Source: an uncultured Collinsella sp. (GTDB lineage: Bacteria > Actinomycetota > Coriobacteriia > Coriobacteriales > Coriobacteriaceae). From it: 7,838 bases of DNA. The notes under the pieces are model-generated. The model searched no databases and was not told where the DNA came from. It saw nothing but the letters and a program-made list of their open reading frames with translations. Position numbers and translations under genes: made by a program. Shown here one piece after another: positions 6,046-7,838 of the stretch (the first letter of the stretch is position 1; every line of letters starts with the position of its first letter). The stretch covers positions 1 through 7,838 of the forward strand of contig CABUSE010000061.1 in assembly GCA_902494135.1 (NCBI GenBank), in the 5' to 3' direction.

Positions 6046-6854
6046 AGCGTTGCAGCTTTCTCGCTCAAAACCGATACCTGGGATTGCAGCACGTCTTGCG
6101 GGCGGTCGCCAGAGTCAAATCTCGTGCCGTACAGGAAAAACTCAACGTTTCCCTTGGCACCATGAATGGGCGACACGCACACATCGACCGGGAACAGCCC
6201 CTTAGAGGCAAAGAGTTCAACTGCCGCAACGAGTGTATCACGGCGCACGGCGGGATCGGTCACAATGCCGCCCTCGCCCACCAGCGCCGCCGGAGCCTCA
6301 AACTGCGGCTTTACGAGCGTGCAGAATGCACCCGTAGGCGCGAGGCACGCCAGTACCGCATCGATAATATTCGCGATGCTGGTAAACGAGACATCACACA
6401 CAGCCAGGTCGATGGCGCCGGTATAGCCAAGCTCAGGCAGCTGCGTCACGTTTGTGCGCTCATGCAGCGTCACGCGATCGTCCTGACGCAACGACCAATC
6501 GAACTGGGCGTGACCCACGTCCACAGAGACAACGGTCGCAGCTCCGCGCTTGAGCAGGCAATCGGTAAAACCGCCGGTAGAGCAGCCCACATCCAAACAG
6601 GCAAGGCCCGTCGGATTGATGCCAAACGCATCAAGCGCGCCTTCGAGCTTAAGACCACCGCGGCCAACATAGGGAATGCGCCCCTTCACGTGCAGCGGCA
6701 GCCCCGGGATCACCTTAAGGCCCGGCGAAGTCAAGCGCTCACCGCCACTCGAGACCAAGCCGGCCATAAGAGTGCGAAGGGCATCCGCGCGATCGGCGCA
6801 GATGCCCTGTGAAATCAGTTCGTCATCAAGACGCACGCGTTTCATGAATGCCAT
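6042..6854 (-). CDS. tlyA: TlyA-family 2'-O-methyltransferase (16S/23S rRNA), hemolysin A homologue
   Basis: A protein of about 270 residues with an S4 RNA-binding domain at the N-terminus (about 4-60) and an FtsJ-like SAM-dependent methyltransferase domain (about 60-245). YVGRGGLKLEGAL (62-74) is the conserved linker. The SAM-binding motif is CLDVGCSTGGFTDCLL (86-101), with Cys91 where Ser is usual. The K-D-K-E catalytic set can be assigned as Lys69, Asp154 (VCDVSFTS), Lys182 (LVKPQFEA) and Glu238 (GNVEFFL). Family members methylate 16S and often 23S rRNA at 2'-O positions; some are described as hemolysins. The start is uncertain: TTG at 6857, ATG at 6854 and ATG at 6845 are all possible and none has a strong binding site. 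The last gives the N-terminus MKRVRLDDELISQG, which fits the family best. A 26-nt gap separates it from xseB, and it overlaps nadK by 4 bp. Confidence 0.94.
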   Translation of the reverse strand: MAFMKRVRLDDELISQGICADRADALRTLMAGLVSSGGERLTSPGLKVIPGLPLHVKGRIPYVGRGGLKLEGALDAFGINPTGLACLDVGCSTGGFTDCLLKRGAATVVSVDVGHAQFDWSLRQDDRVTLHERTNVTQLPELGYTGAIDLAVCDVSFTSIANIIDAVLACLAPTGAFCTLVKPQFEAPAALVGEGGIVTDPAVRRDTLVAAVELFASKGLFPVDVCVSPIHGAKGNVEFFLYGTRFDSGDRPQDVLQSQVSVLSEKAATL

Positions 6855-6880
6855 CAACCATTCGTATCCGGAGATGCGGC

Positions 6881-7120
6881 CTAGCTATCCTGGGATTCGT
6901 TTGTCGCATCCTCATCGTATTCTTGCTCGAGCTTGTCGGCCTCACGCGGCGTCAACTCAAACTTGTCGACCATATCGACCGCGCGGGAGCCCAGCTCAAT
7001 CGCTTCGTCAAACAAATCGAGCGAACGCTCCAAGGAGGTATCCTTGGAGCGAACGGTAGCGATGATCTGATCCAGACGGTCCGAGATCTCATCAAAGTTA
7101 CGGACAGAACCCTCTGGCAT
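6881..7120 (-). CDS. xseB: Exodeoxyribonuclease VII small subunit
   Basis: A 79-residue cytoplasmic protein matching XseB in length and pattern. It has the helical segment FDEISDRLDQIIATVRSKD (9-27), then TSLERSLDLFDEAIELG (28-44), and an acidic C-terminal tail. XseB packs around the large subunit XseA to form exonuclease VII, which degrades single-stranded DNA. XseA is normally encoded directly upstream, but here the upstream gene is nusB and no xseA is in the window. The ATG lies 2 nt after the nusB stop, and its ribosome binding site GAGGAG is formed by the last nusB codons, so the two are translationally coupled. The coding sequence contains an unusually strong hairpin (7026-7051). Confidence 0.88.
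   Translation of the reverse strand: MPEGSVRNFDEISDRLDQIIATVRSKDTSLERSLDLFDEAIELGSRAVDMVDKFELTPREADKLEQEYDEDATNESQDS
7026..7051 (-). repeat. Perfect 11-bp hairpin inside xseB
   Basis: CGCTCCAAGGA (7026-7036) and TCCTTGGAGCG (7041-7051) are exact reverse complements around a 4-nt loop. The pair is flanked by a direct GCGAACG repeat (7021-7027 and 7049-7055). It is wholly inside the reading frame. The minus-strand copy contains GGATACCTCCTT, which resembles the anti-Shine-Dalgarno end of 16S rRNA. Confidence 0.6.
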
Positions 7121-7122
7121 GG

Positions 7123-7707
7123 CTACTCCTCGACGGAGTCGACAACAGCCTCGGCGGCGTCCGCATCCTCGGCCAGCACGCCAGCCTCAGCTTGGGCAAC
7201 CGCAACCTTGGCGGCAGCCTCGGCAGCCTGCGCCTCCTCGCGAGCGCGATCTTCGGCCAGCAGCTCCTGGTACAGGTCCTCGCCTGGCAGCTCCTCGCTG
7301 CGAGCAATCTTGCCCAGCACGCCGTTGACGAACGAAGCGGACTGGTCGGTGCCATAGGCCTTGGCAAGCTCGACGGCCTCGTTGATTACGATGGCGTCCG
7401 AGACCTCCTCGTCGGTGAGGAAGCGCATCTCATAGACGGCGATACGCAGCAAATTGCGGTCGGCGCCGGGCATGCGCATAAGATCCCAGTTCTTGGCGAC
7501 GGCGCGCAGGGCACAGTCGATACGATCGATATGCTCGTAGGCACCGCGGCAAAGCTCCAGCGCATAGGGGTCGAGGGGACCCTTCGAGATCAGGAAATCG
7601 CCCTCGAGGACGCGCTCGAGCGGACTGTCCGTGGCCTCGGCCTGGAACAGCAACTGTAGCGCCTGACTGCGGGCAAGCGTGCGCCCGCGATAAACCTTAA
7701 GGCTCAA
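7123..7707 (-). CDS. nusB: Transcription antitermination factor NusB
   Basis: A 194-residue RNA-binding protein. With NusE (ribosomal protein S10) NusB binds boxA RNA and promotes antitermination in rRNA operons. The NusB core spans about 1-137, beginning with GRTLARSQALQLLFQ (8-22) and including DRNLLRIAVYEMRFL (83-97) and the signature INEAVELAKAYGTDQSASFV (108-127) followed by NGVLGKIAR. The start is TTG at 7707, chosen because AAGGAG lies 6 nt upstream in the end of the preceding gene and no later ATG keeps the N-terminal helix. After the core comes a low-complexity Ala/Glu/Asp tail of about 57 residues (138-194) that most NusB proteins of 130-150 residues lack. It follows the asp23-like gene by 3 nt and is coupled to xseB 2 nt downstream. 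Confidence 0.95.
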   Translation of the reverse strand: MSLKVYRGRTLARSQALQLLFQAEATDSPLERVLEGDFLISKGPLDPYALELCRGAYEHIDRIDCALRAVAKNWDLMRMPGADRNLLRIAVYEMRFLTDEEVSDAIVINEAVELAKAYGTDQSASFVNGVLGKIARSEELPGEDLYQELLAEDRAREEAQAAEAAAKVAVAQAEAGVLAEDADAAEAVVDSVEE

Positions 7708-7710
7708 AGG

Positions 7711-7838
7711 TTACTCCTTGGGGAAAACGAGACCGTCGATGCAAACGTCAACGCACTCGACCTCGACGCCCACCTGAGCATCGATGGCAGCGACCACGGC
7801 GGCGCGAACGGCCTCGGCGAGCTTCTTGAACGGATAGC
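7711..7838 (-). CDS. Asp23/Gls24 family envelope stress protein, C-terminal part (cut by window edge)
   Basis: The last 41 codons of a minus-strand gene that runs in from the right. The translation ends in VECVDVCIDGLVFPKE, preceded by an amphipathic Ala/Val-rich helix (LAEAVRAAVVAAIDAQVG). This helix-then-strand pattern (V-x-V-x-V-x-G-V-x-F) is the C-terminal end of the DUF322/Asp23 family. In Firmicutes a member of this family (YqhY) is encoded just upstream of nusB, and the same place here supports the call. Members are small cytoplasmic or membrane-associated proteins linked to cell-envelope or fatty-acid homeostasis. The AAGGAG that overlaps its TAA is the ribosome binding site of nusB. 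Only about a third of the protein is visible. Confidence 0.8.
   Translation of the reverse strand, partial: YPFKKLAEAVRAAVVAAIDAQVGVEVECVDVCIDGLVFPKE

Noticed and set aside
6084..6812. A 242-codon plus-strand frame opposite tlyA
   Set aside because: It is antisense to a gene with all catalytic residues identifiable; the product resembles no family and no ribosome binding site was seen.

Overview
The window looks like a chromosomal segment of a GC-rich Actinomycetota of the class Coriobacteriia, most likely Collinsella or a close relative. This is inferred from high GC with strong third-position bias, protein style, and perfect palindromes between genes. No 16S rRNA or other marker gene is present to confirm it. 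Eight protein genes can be supported, one of them cut by the right edge.

Left part (1-3566): positions 1-300 hold no convincing gene but contain two strong hairpins, one with 24-bp perfect arms. A fructose-family PTS permease with domains in the order IIB-IIC-IIA follows on the minus strand (374-2377), with a good intrinsic terminator just after it. It is divergent from a MurR/RpiR-type regulator on the plus strand (2650-3507). The 272-bp space between them holds a candidate operator palindrome, candidate promoters and a permease leader with two GC-rich hairpins. The simplest reading is a locally regulated sugar uptake unit whose substrate is unknown. No sugar-phosphate enzyme lies beside it in the window.

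Right part (3567-7838): six minus-strand genes form one tightly packed run, in transcription order asp23/gls24-like (partial), nusB, xseB, tlyA, nadK, recN. Gaps are 26 nt or less, and two junctions overlap. This resembles the yqhY-nusB-folD-xseA-xseB-ispA-dxs-tlyA-argR-recN neighbourhood of Firmicutes, but folD, xseA, ispA, dxs and argR are missing and an NAD kinase sits between tlyA and recN. The genes serve transcription antitermination, a small nuclease subunit, rRNA methylation, NADP supply and recombinational repair. A perfect 11-bp palindrome lies between the convergent ends of rpiR and recN.

I found no CRISPR array, tRNA, rRNA, transposase, prophage gene, toxin-antitoxin pair or defence system. 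The window is mostly housekeeping plus one sugar-uptake locus. The most unusual material is non-coding: the intergenic palindromes and the permease leader. I see no evidence for a wholly new system here.
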